Assembly (NCBI GenBank): GCA_043778255.1
Contig: JAYWGN010000058.1
Span: 1 to 64,000, forward strand
Length of the DNA: 64,000 bases
Direction of reading: 5' to 3'
DNA from: JAYWGN01 sp043778255
GTDB taxonomy: Bacteria > Bacteroidota > Bacteroidia > Chitinophagales > Chitinophagaceae
Below are positions 16,183-23,925 of the stretch, in pieces. The position numbers were made by a program, and so were the translations under genes. How positions within the stretch are numbered: the stretch's first letter is position 1; the number at the start of each line of letters is the position of its first letter. The notes below the pieces were generated by a model. That model did no database searches and was not told the origin of the DNA. It was given only the letters and a program-made list of their open reading frames with translations.

Positions 16183-16190
16183 TATTTTTG
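16183..16190 (+). promoter_or_regulatory. Bacteroidota -7 element (TATTTTTG) before the DUF4294 gene
   Basis: TATTTTTG lies 42 bases before the ATG at 16233. Confidence 0.45.
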
Positions 16191-16232
16191 TAAAAGGCTT
16201 TTGTTAATTAATTTACGTATGTTAGTATTACA

Positions 16233-16844
16233 ATGAAAAATAAAGTATCCATAGTATTTATAATGCTACTGCACTTGATTGTAGTAAGCAACTATGCACA
16301 GCTTGGTGCTACTGGCCCCAATGATACTATAAAGGTACAAGTATATAAAGTTGGAGTCGATTCTTTTGCCTTTTATTATATGCCACAAGTAAGTGTATTT
16401 GGCGTTATGACACCAAATGCAAGAGCTGCTATTAAAGAACGATCGCAATTGCGAAAATATGTAATAAAGGTGTATCCACTAGCCATGAAAGCAGCTGATT
16501 TAATAAACGAAATACGTAGAGAAACTGCAGCTATGGACACCCGAAAAGAAAAAAGACAGTACCGTAAAGCACAAGAAAAAAGAGTAAAAGAAGAGTTTAC
16601 CGACCAAATAAAAAATATGCTAATAGATGAGGGTAAAGTACTTACCAAACTAATATATAGAGAAACTGGCGAAAGTTGTTATGATGTTATAAAAGAAATG
16701 AAATCGGGGCTTAATGCAAGGTTTTGGCAAACGGTACTTATATTTTTTAATGGTAATTTAAAAGCTAATTATGACCCTACCGGTGCCGATGCCGATATGG
16801 AAGTAATAGTAAAAGAAGTAGCCCGTTGGTATGGCAGAAGTTAA
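16233..16844 (+). CDS. DUF4294 secreted protein
   Basis: The 203-residue protein has a signal peptide (MKNKVSIVFIMLLHLIVVSNYAQ) and the DUF4294 core: RKYVIKVYPLAMKAADLINEI, a long charged helix (RKEKRQYRKAQEKRVKEEFTDQIKNM), LTKLIYRETGESCYDVIKEMKSGLNARFWQTVLIFFNGNLKANYDP. This family is confined to Bacteroidota and is periplasmic; its function is unknown. It stands alone with its own promoter. Confidence 0.88.
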   Translation: MKNKVSIVFIMLLHLIVVSNYAQLGATGPNDTIKVQVYKVGVDSFAFYYMPQVSVFGVMTPNARAAIKERSQLRKYVIKVYPLAMKAADLINEIRRETAAMDTRKEKRQYRKAQEKRVKEEFTDQIKNMLIDEGKVLTKLIYRETGESCYDVIKEMKSGLNARFWQTVLIFFNGNLKANYDPTGADADMEVIVKEVARWYGRS

Positions 16845-16925
16845 CCTATTACTAACTTGAATTAGCAGCTATTGCTGTACACACATTTGTGTATAATTAA
16901 ATTTATATCACCTTTCTTAATAGAG

Positions 16926-16933
16926 TAATTTTG
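16926..16933 (+). promoter_or_regulatory. Bacteroidota -7 element (TAATTTTG)
   Basis: TAATTTTG fits TAnnTTTG and ends 21 bases before the ATG of the Gfo/Idh/MocA gene; it would drive the two-gene sugar operon. Confidence 0.5.
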
Positions 16934-16954
16934 AAATAATATACAACATATTAT

Positions 16955-17926
16955 ATGCTCAAAATTGGACTTTTTGGTGTTGGCCATTTAGGTAAATACC
17001 ACCTTAATAATTGGCTAACAATTCCTAATACTACAGTAATTGGTTTTTACGATCCTAATAATGAAAATGCTGAGGCCATTACCGCAACTTATAATATACC
17101 AAGGTATAATACAGTTGATGAATTGCTACAATTAATTGATGTTGCTGATATTATTGCACCAACTAATTACCACTTTGCATTATGCGAAGCAGCCATAAAA
17201 AAAGGGAAGCATATATTTGTAGAAAAGCCTTTGGTGCATACTATGCAAGAGGCAAAGTTGCTATTACAACTAGCCACCGAATCAAATAGTAAAATACAGG
17301 TTGGCCATGTAGAGCGGTATAACCCTGCATTTTTAGCTTTGCAAAATGTAACAATGAACCCTATGTTTATTGAAGTACATAGGTTAGCACAATTTAACCC
17401 ACGTGGTACCGAAGTTAGTGTGGTGCTGGATTTGATGATACATGATATTGATATAATATTAAGTATTGTAAAAAGTAAAGTTAAAAATATAAGTGCAAGT
17501 GGGGTAGCCGTAATGACTGATACACCCGATATATGCAATGCCCGAATTGAATTTGATAATGGTTGTGTGGCCAACCTAACATCGAGCCGTATATCAATGA
17601 AAAAAATGCGAAAGATGAGACTGTTTCAAAAAAATGCATACATCGGTATTGATTTTTTAGATAAAAAATGTGAAATCATAAAACTTAAAGAGGCTACCGA
17701 TATTAATACTTTTAATTTTGATATAGAAACACCAATTGGAACAAAAACGATTGCTATTGCAAGTCCATTAATTGCCGACAATAATGCCATTAAGCAAGAG
17801 TTAGAAGCATTTGTAGTAGCTATTACTAATAATACACCTACTGCAGTTACAGCATTAGATGGCTACTTAGCTATGGATGTTGCTCACCAAATATTAGACC
17901 GAATTGGTAATAAAAAAATTGATTAA
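16955..17926 (+). CDS. Gfo/Idh/MocA family oxidoreductase
   Basis: This 323-residue NAD(P)-dependent dehydrogenase begins with a Rossmann dinucleotide site (GLFGVGHLGKYHL, residues 4-16). It has the family EKPL motif (HIFVEKPLVHTM) with the likely catalytic Lys, then GHVERYNPAF and a conserved D-x-x-I-H-D-I-D-I segment (LDLMIHDIDIILS). Family members act on sugars or sugar nucleotides. The next gene, 8 bases away, is a polyisoprenyl-phosphate sugar transferase, so a role in making a surface-polysaccharide sugar is plausible but not proven. Confidence 0.9.
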   Translation: MLKIGLFGVGHLGKYHLNNWLTIPNTTVIGFYDPNNENAEAITATYNIPRYNTVDELLQLIDVADIIAPTNYHFALCEAAIKKGKHIFVEKPLVHTMQEAKLLLQLATESNSKIQVGHVERYNPAFLALQNVTMNPMFIEVHRLAQFNPRGTEVSVVLDLMIHDIDIILSIVKSKVKNISASGVAVMTDTPDICNARIEFDNGCVANLTSSRISMKKMRKMRLFQKNAYIGIDFLDKKCEIIKLKEATDINTFNFDIETPIGTKTIAIASPLIADNNAIKQELEAFVVAITNNTPTAVTALDGYLAMDVAHQILDRIGNKKID

Positions 17927-17934
17927 TTTACACC

Positions 17935-19335
17935 ATGTTTTTTACCAAAAAAATAAGTGTAGCTTGGTATGTAATTGCCGATTGGGTAAGTGCTTTGTTG
18001 GGTATAATTTTATTTTTTTACTATAGCAATCACTTAGTAGTACAACAATTTAATTGGAGTAATAATAGTACAACGCCAATTTTTTTAAAAGCAACACTAC
18101 TTATTTCTTTTACATGGTTGTTATTATATAGCATTACGGCTAGTTATGCATCACTTTACAAAAAATCGAGATTGTATGAAATTGTAAAACTTTTTTTTAT
18201 AAGTATAATTGGTTCAGTATTACTTTTTTTATTCTCTCGTTCCTTATTTCAAAGCTTAAGTGTTATACTCAATTTACGAAGTTTTTTATTATTTACAACT
18301 TTACACTTTTGCATAACAGCGGTATTGCGGAGTGTAATATTATACTGGGTAAAATGGCAATTAAAACATCAACTATTTTACTACAAAAGCATATTAATGG
18401 GCGATGTTACACTACTAACTCAATTGTTACAAACAACTCAATTAGCTAATAATAACAATGCCCACCACATAATAGGGTATTGCTGTAACCAAAGCTTACA
18501 GGCTACTACAGTACCACAACTTGGTACACTAACTAATTACGAAGTTGCAATAAACCAATACCAACCCAACGAAATTATAATAGCATTAACTAATAGTGAT
18601 GCTGTACTTATTAATACAATTATAACACAACTACTCGGTAAAAATATTGCTATAAAAATATTGCCACAACAGTTAGATTACTTAACCGGTGCTATAAAAA
18701 CAACTAATGTACTTACCAATAATCTGGTATCTATTAATAATATGGCAATGCCCGAATGGCAGCTTAACCTCAAACGAATATGCGATATAATATGCTCAAT
18801 TTTATTTATGATATTACTATTACCACTTTGTATTTTTATTTATATTAAAATAAAACTTACAGGAAAAGTAATATATAAACAAACACGTTTGGGGCAAAAT
18901 GCGAAACCATTTGTGCTATATAAGTTTAGAAGTATGATTGCAAATGCTGAAGTTGATAATACACCACAGCTAAGCAGTGCCACCGATAGTCGCATTACAC
19001 CATGGGGACGTACTATGCGTAAGTGGCGATTAGATGAAATTCCACAATTGTTCAATATCTTAATTGGCGATATGAGCTTTGTAGGACCACGGCCCGAAAG
19101 AACTTATTATGCTAACCAAATAATAGCTACAAACCCTTACTACAAAGTATTATACGAAATAAAGCCAGGCCTCACTAGTTGGGGAATGGTAAAGTATGGC
19201 TATGCCGAAAACATTACTCAAATGCTTGAACGAATGCAGTATGATTTGGTGTATATGAACAATGCATCACTCCTGCTCGATTTAAAAATATTGCTCCACA
19301 CTGTACGTATCATATTTATGGGTGTTGGAAAATAA
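17935..19335 (+). CDS. polyprenyl-phosphate sugar-1-phosphate transferase (exopolysaccharide initiation)
   Basis: The 466-residue protein has an N-terminal multi-helix membrane region (about 1-130) and a divergent nucleotide-binding-like middle. The C-terminal bacterial sugar transferase domain starts near residue 280: LKRICDIICSILFMILLLPL, then KVIYKQTRLGQNAKPFVLYKFRSM, WGRTMRKWRLDEIPQLFNILIGDMSFVGPRPER. The Asp-Glu pair in LDEIPQ is the catalytic dyad of the family. It loads a sugar phosphate onto undecaprenyl phosphate to start a surface glycan. The donor sugar cannot be read from sequence. It is coupled to the upstream dehydrogenase. Confidence 0.93.
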   Translation: MFFTKKISVAWYVIADWVSALLGIILFFYYSNHLVVQQFNWSNNSTTPIFLKATLLISFTWLLLYSITASYASLYKKSRLYEIVKLFFISIIGSVLLFLFSRSLFQSLSVILNLRSFLLFTTLHFCITAVLRSVILYWVKWQLKHQLFYYKSILMGDVTLLTQLLQTTQLANNNNAHHIIGYCCNQSLQATTVPQLGTLTNYEVAINQYQPNEIIIALTNSDAVLINTIITQLLGKNIAIKILPQQLDYLTGAIKTTNVLTNNLVSINNMAMPEWQLNLKRICDIICSILFMILLLPLCIFIYIKIKLTGKVIYKQTRLGQNAKPFVLYKFRSMIANAEVDNTPQLSSATDSRITPWGRTMRKWRLDEIPQLFNILIGDMSFVGPRPERTYYANQIIATNPYYKVLYEIKPGLTSWGMVKYGYAENITQMLERMQYDLVYMNNASLLLDLKILLHTVRIIFMGVGK

Positions 19336-19434
19336 TTTTTTTTTGCAAAGCCCCAAAATCTACTCACTTTTTATTTCTATCACTATACTGTGTTTAATAA
19401 AAAATTGCCCTTATTTTTATACAAATATTTTACT

Positions 19435-20709
19435 ATGAAATTTTTAATCCTATTGTTCATATTTTCTTCTTCAATTTTTTGCGCAGCACAAAAAAAAATA
19501 ATGACAGGTGCCGAAAGAACAACACTATACTTTCCGCTACTCAAAGGCAAACGTGTTGCTGTATTTGCTAATCAAACAAGTACTATTGGTAATACACATT
19601 TGGTAGATAGTATGCTAAAAGCTAATATAAATGTAGTAAAAATTTTTGGTCCTGAGCATGGCTTTAGGGGCATAGCCGATGCTGGCGAACATGTAAAAGA
19701 TGGTACTGATAACAAAAGTGGACTGCCAGTTATTAGTTTGTATGGCGACCATAAAAAGCCTACAGCAAATGATTTAAAAGATGTTGATATACTATTGTTT
19801 GATATACAAGATGTTGGCGTTAGGTACTATACATTTATAAGCAGCCTGGAGTATTATATAGAGGCCGCAGCCGAAAATGAGAAACCTTTAATAATACTCG
19901 ACCGCCCCAACCCTAACGGTAATTATGTAGATGGACCAGTATTAGATATGGCCTACAAAAGCTTTGTAGGTATGCAACCAATACCTATAGTATATGGTAT
20001 GACGGTGGGTGAGTACAGCCGTATGCTAGTGGAGCAAAATTGGTTGGGCAATACCGATGTGCAAGGTTTAATTGTAAAAGTTAATAATGAAACCAAAACA
20101 AATTTGGTCATAAATTATTTGAAAAAAAATAAAGCTGAACTTGGTAATGTAGACATTAATATAATTACATGCCTCAATTATAACCCTAGTACTTTATACA
20201 AATTACCCATAGCACCATCGCCCAACCTCAAGCAAATGCAAAGTATTTATTGCTATCCAAGTACTTGTTTTTTTGAAGGTACAGTATTAAGCGAGGGTAG
20301 GGGAACTGATTATCCATTTCAAGTATTTGGGCATCCAAGTTATAGTAACAAATTATATGCATTTACACCCAAACCCAATGCAGGAGCTAAAAGTAGCAAA
20401 TTATATGGCGTAAAATGCTATGGATGGAATATAAGTGGAACAACACAACAAGTACTAAAAACTATAAATGGAAAAATTCAATTGCGGTACATATTAGAGG
20501 CTTATAAACAATTTCCTAATAAAGATTCATTTTTTATACAACCAAAAATAGATAAGCCCGAAAATTATTTTTTTAATAAATTAGCTGGCAACAACGAATT
20601 AATGCAACAAATAAAAAACGGAAAAAACGAAGCTCAAATAAGAAACAGTTGGCAACCAGCACTTGATAATTTTAAAGCAATTAGAAAAAAATATTTATTG
20701 TATAATTAA
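19435..20709 (+). CDS. namZ: DUF1343 (NamZ-type) exo-N-acetylmuramidase
   Basis: The start is placed at 19435 because MKFLILLFIFSSSIFCAAQ is a good signal peptide; the GTG at 19390 would add 15 residues in front of it. The DUF1343 fold is evident from RVAVFANQTSTIGNTHLVD, VKIFGPEHGFRGIADAGEHV, SLYGDHKKPT, DVDILLFDIQDVGVRYYTFISSL, RPNPNGNYVDGPVLD and the later PSPNLKQMQSIYCYPSTCFFEGT...SEGRGTDYPFQVFG. Characterised members release MurNAc from peptidoglycan fragments, indicating cell-wall recycling in the periplasm. The symbol follows those enzymes by family, not by direct test. Confidence 0.88.
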   Translation: MKFLILLFIFSSSIFCAAQKKIMTGAERTTLYFPLLKGKRVAVFANQTSTIGNTHLVDSMLKANINVVKIFGPEHGFRGIADAGEHVKDGTDNKSGLPVISLYGDHKKPTANDLKDVDILLFDIQDVGVRYYTFISSLEYYIEAAAENEKPLIILDRPNPNGNYVDGPVLDMAYKSFVGMQPIPIVYGMTVGEYSRMLVEQNWLGNTDVQGLIVKVNNETKTNLVINYLKKNKAELGNVDINIITCLNYNPSTLYKLPIAPSPNLKQMQSIYCYPSTCFFEGTVLSEGRGTDYPFQVFGHPSYSNKLYAFTPKPNAGAKSSKLYGVKCYGWNISGTTQQVLKTINGKIQLRYILEAYKQFPNKDSFFIQPKIDKPENYFFNKLAGNNELMQQIKNGKNEAQIRNSWQPALDNFKAIRKKYLLYN

Positions 20710-20821
20710 AATTATACAAATCTTTTTATAAAAAAATAGCTACCGTTTTATAAACTAAACTCCATACTATTTACTTCAAATTGATGTTACACATACACAA
20801 CTTTTAATAACATTTTAATAC

Positions 20822-20852
20822 TTGTACACCTTTGGTAAATAACTTACATTTG
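20822..20852 (+). promoter_or_regulatory. complete Bacteroidota promoter for transaldolase
   Basis: TTG at 20822-20824 and TACATTTG at 20845-20852 are separated by 20 bases, matching the -33/-7 arrangement of the primary Bacteroidota sigma factor. The ATG follows 18 bases later. Confidence 0.65.
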
Positions 20853-20870
20853 CCAAAAAAACTATTAATT

Positions 20871-21521
20871 ATGAAATTTTTTGTAGATACTGCAAATCTT
20901 GCACAAATAAAAGAGGCGAACGAATTAGGTATACTTGACGGTGTAACCACTAACCCAACCCTAATGGCTAAGGAGGGTATAAAAGGTACTGAAGCCATTA
21001 ATGAACACTACAAAACTATATGTACATTGGTAGATGGCGATATAAGTGCAGAGGTACTCAGTACCGATTATGAAAGTATGATTGCAGAAGGCGATAAATT
21101 AGCTGCATTACACAAAAATATTGTAGTTAAAATACCAATGATAAAAGATGGTATAAAAGCCATAAAATATTTTACCGATAAAGGTATAAAAACCAACTGT
21201 ACATTAGTGTTCAGTGCTGGTCAGGCTATACTAGCTGCCAAAGCAGGTGCCACTTATTTGTCGCCATTTATAGGTCGTATTGACGATATGAATTGGGATG
21301 GTATTGACCTCATACAACAAATTGCTCACATCTACAACGTACAAGGGTTTACTACACAAATATTAGCAGCATCTATACGTAATCCGTTACATATAATTAA
21401 GTGTGCCGAGGCTGGTGCACATGTATGTACTTGCCCTTTGGATAGTATATTGGGTTTACTCAAACATCCACTAACCGATATAGGCTTGGCTAAATTTATT
21501 GAAGATGCTAAAAAAATGTAA
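20871..21521 (+). CDS. tal: small transaldolase / fructose-6-phosphate aldolase
   Basis: The 216-residue TalC/FSA-type protein begins MKFFVDTANLAQIKEANELGILDGVTTNPTLMAKEG, the diagnostic start. The Schiff-base lysine is Lys87 in NIVVKIPMIKDG; other motifs are GIKTNCTLVFSAGQAILAAKAGATYLSPFIGRIDD and TQILAASIRNPLHI. The start at 20871 rather than the TTG at 20832 is supported by the promoter, which overlaps the extension. It acts in the non-oxidative pentose phosphate pathway. FSA versus transaldolase specificity is not decidable with certainty; annotation as transaldolase is the more common one in this phylum. Confidence 0.93.
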   Translation: MKFFVDTANLAQIKEANELGILDGVTTNPTLMAKEGIKGTEAINEHYKTICTLVDGDISAEVLSTDYESMIAEGDKLAALHKNIVVKIPMIKDGIKAIKYFTDKGIKTNCTLVFSAGQAILAAKAGATYLSPFIGRIDDMNWDGIDLIQQIAHIYNVQGFTTQILAASIRNPLHIIKCAEAGAHVCTCPLDSILGLLKHPLTDIGLAKFIEDAKKM

Positions 21522-21625
21522 GTAAAGCATAATCCATATATTATACAAGTTAAACTTGTTAGTATCGCTTCGCTAAAATAAATAAAATTTTATTCGTCCT
21601 GCAAACGTCTTTAAAATTAATTAAA

Positions 21626-22654
21626 ATGCCTGTATTACACAATCGTATTGATCAACGTGAGTTGAAAGCCTTATTATATCAAGAAACTGAGCCACGTGTT
21701 ACCCTTTCATTTTACCAATATTGTACTATAAGCAATACTCAATTGTATAGAGATGAACTGTACAAACAGTTAAATGCTATAAAAGTATTTGGACGAATAT
21801 ACTTAGCAACTGAGGGTATAAATGCTCAAGTGAGTGTACCCCAGTGCAATTTGGAGTTATTTAAAAATTACATAAATTCCTTACCTGAATTGTACAATGT
21901 AAGGTTAAATATTGCAGTTGATAATGATGGCAAAAGTTTTTGGGTACTCAAAATAAAAGTAAGAGAAAAAATAGTAGCCGATGGAATAACCGACCCAAAC
22001 TTTAGTATGGCTCATAAAGGCAAGTATGTAAATGCCGAACAGATGAATAATTTATTAAATAATACAAACACAGTAGTGGTAGATATGCGAAACCACTATG
22101 AGTACGAAGTAGGACACTTTACCAATGCAGTAGCAATACCAAGTGATACCTTTAGAGAACAATTGCCAATGGCAGTAACAATGCTGCAACAACAAAAAGA
22201 GCAAAACATAATAATGTATTGTACAGGTGGTATACGTTGCGAAAAAGCAAGTGCTTACATGCTACACCATGGCTTTAAAAACGTATACCATTTGGAAGGT
22301 GGCATAATTAACTATGCCCAACAAGTAAAACAACAAAATTTGGTAAGTAACTTTATTGGTAAAAACTTTGTGTTTGATGACAGATTAGGTGAACGAATAA
22401 CAGATGATATAATAGCCAAATGCCACCAATGTGGCACCCCTGCCGATACACATACCAATTGCAAAAACGAAGCTTGTCATTTACTATTTATACAATGCAC
22501 AACCTGTGCTAGTACTATGTTAGGTTGCTGCAGCCAAGGCTGCAAAATGGTGCACCAATTACCAATAGAGGAGCAGCAACAATTAAGAGCCGATATTGAT
22601 AAAGGGCAACAAATATTTAATAAAGGAAAAGCAAGGTTACGCCCTAAGTTATAA
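21626..22654 (+). CDS. trhO: tRNA uridine-34 hydroxylase (rhodanese-type TrhO)
   Basis: TrhO hydroxylates U34 of certain tRNAs using oxygen, giving ho5U. The N-terminal domain (SFYQYCTISNTQLYRDELYKQLNAI, IYLATEGINAQVSVP) precedes a rhodanese domain with VVDMRNHYEYEVGHFTNAVAIP and the active loop CTGGIRC (Cys199-Cys205). The C-terminal cysteine-rich segment (CHQCGTPADTHTNCKNEACH, CTTCASTMLGCCSQGC) is typical of the family. Length of 342 residues is standard. Confidence 0.93.
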   Translation: MPVLHNRIDQRELKALLYQETEPRVTLSFYQYCTISNTQLYRDELYKQLNAIKVFGRIYLATEGINAQVSVPQCNLELFKNYINSLPELYNVRLNIAVDNDGKSFWVLKIKVREKIVADGITDPNFSMAHKGKYVNAEQMNNLLNNTNTVVVDMRNHYEYEVGHFTNAVAIPSDTFREQLPMAVTMLQQQKEQNIIMYCTGGIRCEKASAYMLHHGFKNVYHLEGGIINYAQQVKQQNLVSNFIGKNFVFDDRLGERITDDIIAKCHQCGTPADTHTNCKNEACHLLFIQCTTCASTMLGCCSQGCKMVHQLPIEEQQQLRADIDKGQQIFNKGKARLRPKL

Positions 22655-22732
22655 TTGGGCTTATATACATTTTTATACAACCATTATAATTTTTGTATTT
22701 TTATTTTTCAATGTAATTGCATTTATATATAA

Positions 22733-23821
22733 ATGAAAAAAGTTGTTCAATATTTATTTAGAAAACCCTTACTTCAATTAATTAATAAATTTAGTTCGGC
22801 TCCTGATAAAAATAAAATTTTTGAAAAGTTAAGCACAATGCTGCTTCAACTACAAACTAATGCTAAGTACAACGGAAAAGTAATAAACAACCTACAAGGT
22901 GCTAGGTATGTAATTATGAGCGATATGCACAAGGGTAATGGTGATGATGCCGATGATTTTAATAATGCAAAAGATAAGTATATAAATGCCCTTAATTACT
23001 ACTGTGAGCATAACTACAACCTAATACTACTGGGCGATGTAGAAGAATTGTGGGAAAACAATATAGTAGAAGTAATAGTAACCCACCAAGATACTTATGA
23101 AATAGAAAATGAATTTGCTAAAAAAAATATGCTTTATAAAATATATGGTAACCACGATTTATTTTGGAATACTAATAACGATGCAACCAAGTGGTTAGCA
23201 AAAATGTATAGCAAACCAATGCCAGTATACGAAAGCATTTTAATACAATTACCACAACACAACAACGTACAAATATTACTAACCCACGGTCACCAAGGCG
23301 ACAAACAAAGCGATGGCAACAAATTAAGCAAATGGTTTGTTGCTAATATTTGGAATAAGGTACAGGCTTACTTTGATGTTAATATTAATACCCCTAGCAA
23401 GGATTATTTGCTACGTAATAAACATAACAAAATAATGTACAATTGGAGTGCTGCACAACCCAACACTATACTTATAACTGGCCATACGCATAAGCCAGTA
23501 TTTGCTAGCCTTAACCATGTACAAAAAATAATGACTGAGTTAAAAGAAGCAAAATACAGCGGCAATAACGAAGAAACTAAAAGGTTAACTTTACTATTAC
23601 AAGTAAAGCTAGAAGAATATATAGCAGTAGAGCAGGATATACCTCAAAAGCCAACCTACTTTAACACAGGTTGCTGTTGTTACAACGATGGAGATATTAC
23701 ACTAATTGAACTTAATAACGATGCCATAAAGTTAGTTAAATGGACAGGTTCAAACAATAATATACATAGGAAAGTATTACAGAAAGAAAACTTTAAAACA
23801 TTGTTGAACAAAATGAATTAA
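22733..23821 (+). CDS. metallophosphoesterase
   Basis: The 362-residue protein carries the calcineurin-like metal motifs in order: VIMSDMHKGN (D-x-H), LILLGDVEELWE (GD), IYGNHD (GNHD), LLTHGHQGD and TGHTHKPVF (GHTH). These ligate two metals. It lacks a signal peptide, though a basic N-terminal stretch may associate with membranes. The substrate is unknown; UDP-diacylglucosamine hydrolase-like or phosphodiesterase activity cannot be chosen from sequence. It is a single gene upstream of the TonB receptor. Confidence 0.9.
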   Translation: MKKVVQYLFRKPLLQLINKFSSAPDKNKIFEKLSTMLLQLQTNAKYNGKVINNLQGARYVIMSDMHKGNGDDADDFNNAKDKYINALNYYCEHNYNLILLGDVEELWENNIVEVIVTHQDTYEIENEFAKKNMLYKIYGNHDLFWNTNNDATKWLAKMYSKPMPVYESILIQLPQHNNVQILLTHGHQGDKQSDGNKLSKWFVANIWNKVQAYFDVNINTPSKDYLLRNKHNKIMYNWSAAQPNTILITGHTHKPVFASLNHVQKIMTELKEAKYSGNNEETKRLTLLLQVKLEEYIAVEQDIPQKPTYFNTGCCCYNDGDITLIELNNDAIKLVKWTGSNNNIHRKVLQKENFKTLLNKMN

Positions 23822-23925
23822 TGGTTAAATTTTGATAACCATTATATCATTTTAAAACATAATTTTGTTAAATACATTAACATTACTTATTTTGCCAAAG
23901 ATTACCAAAAAAAAATGCTGAAAAT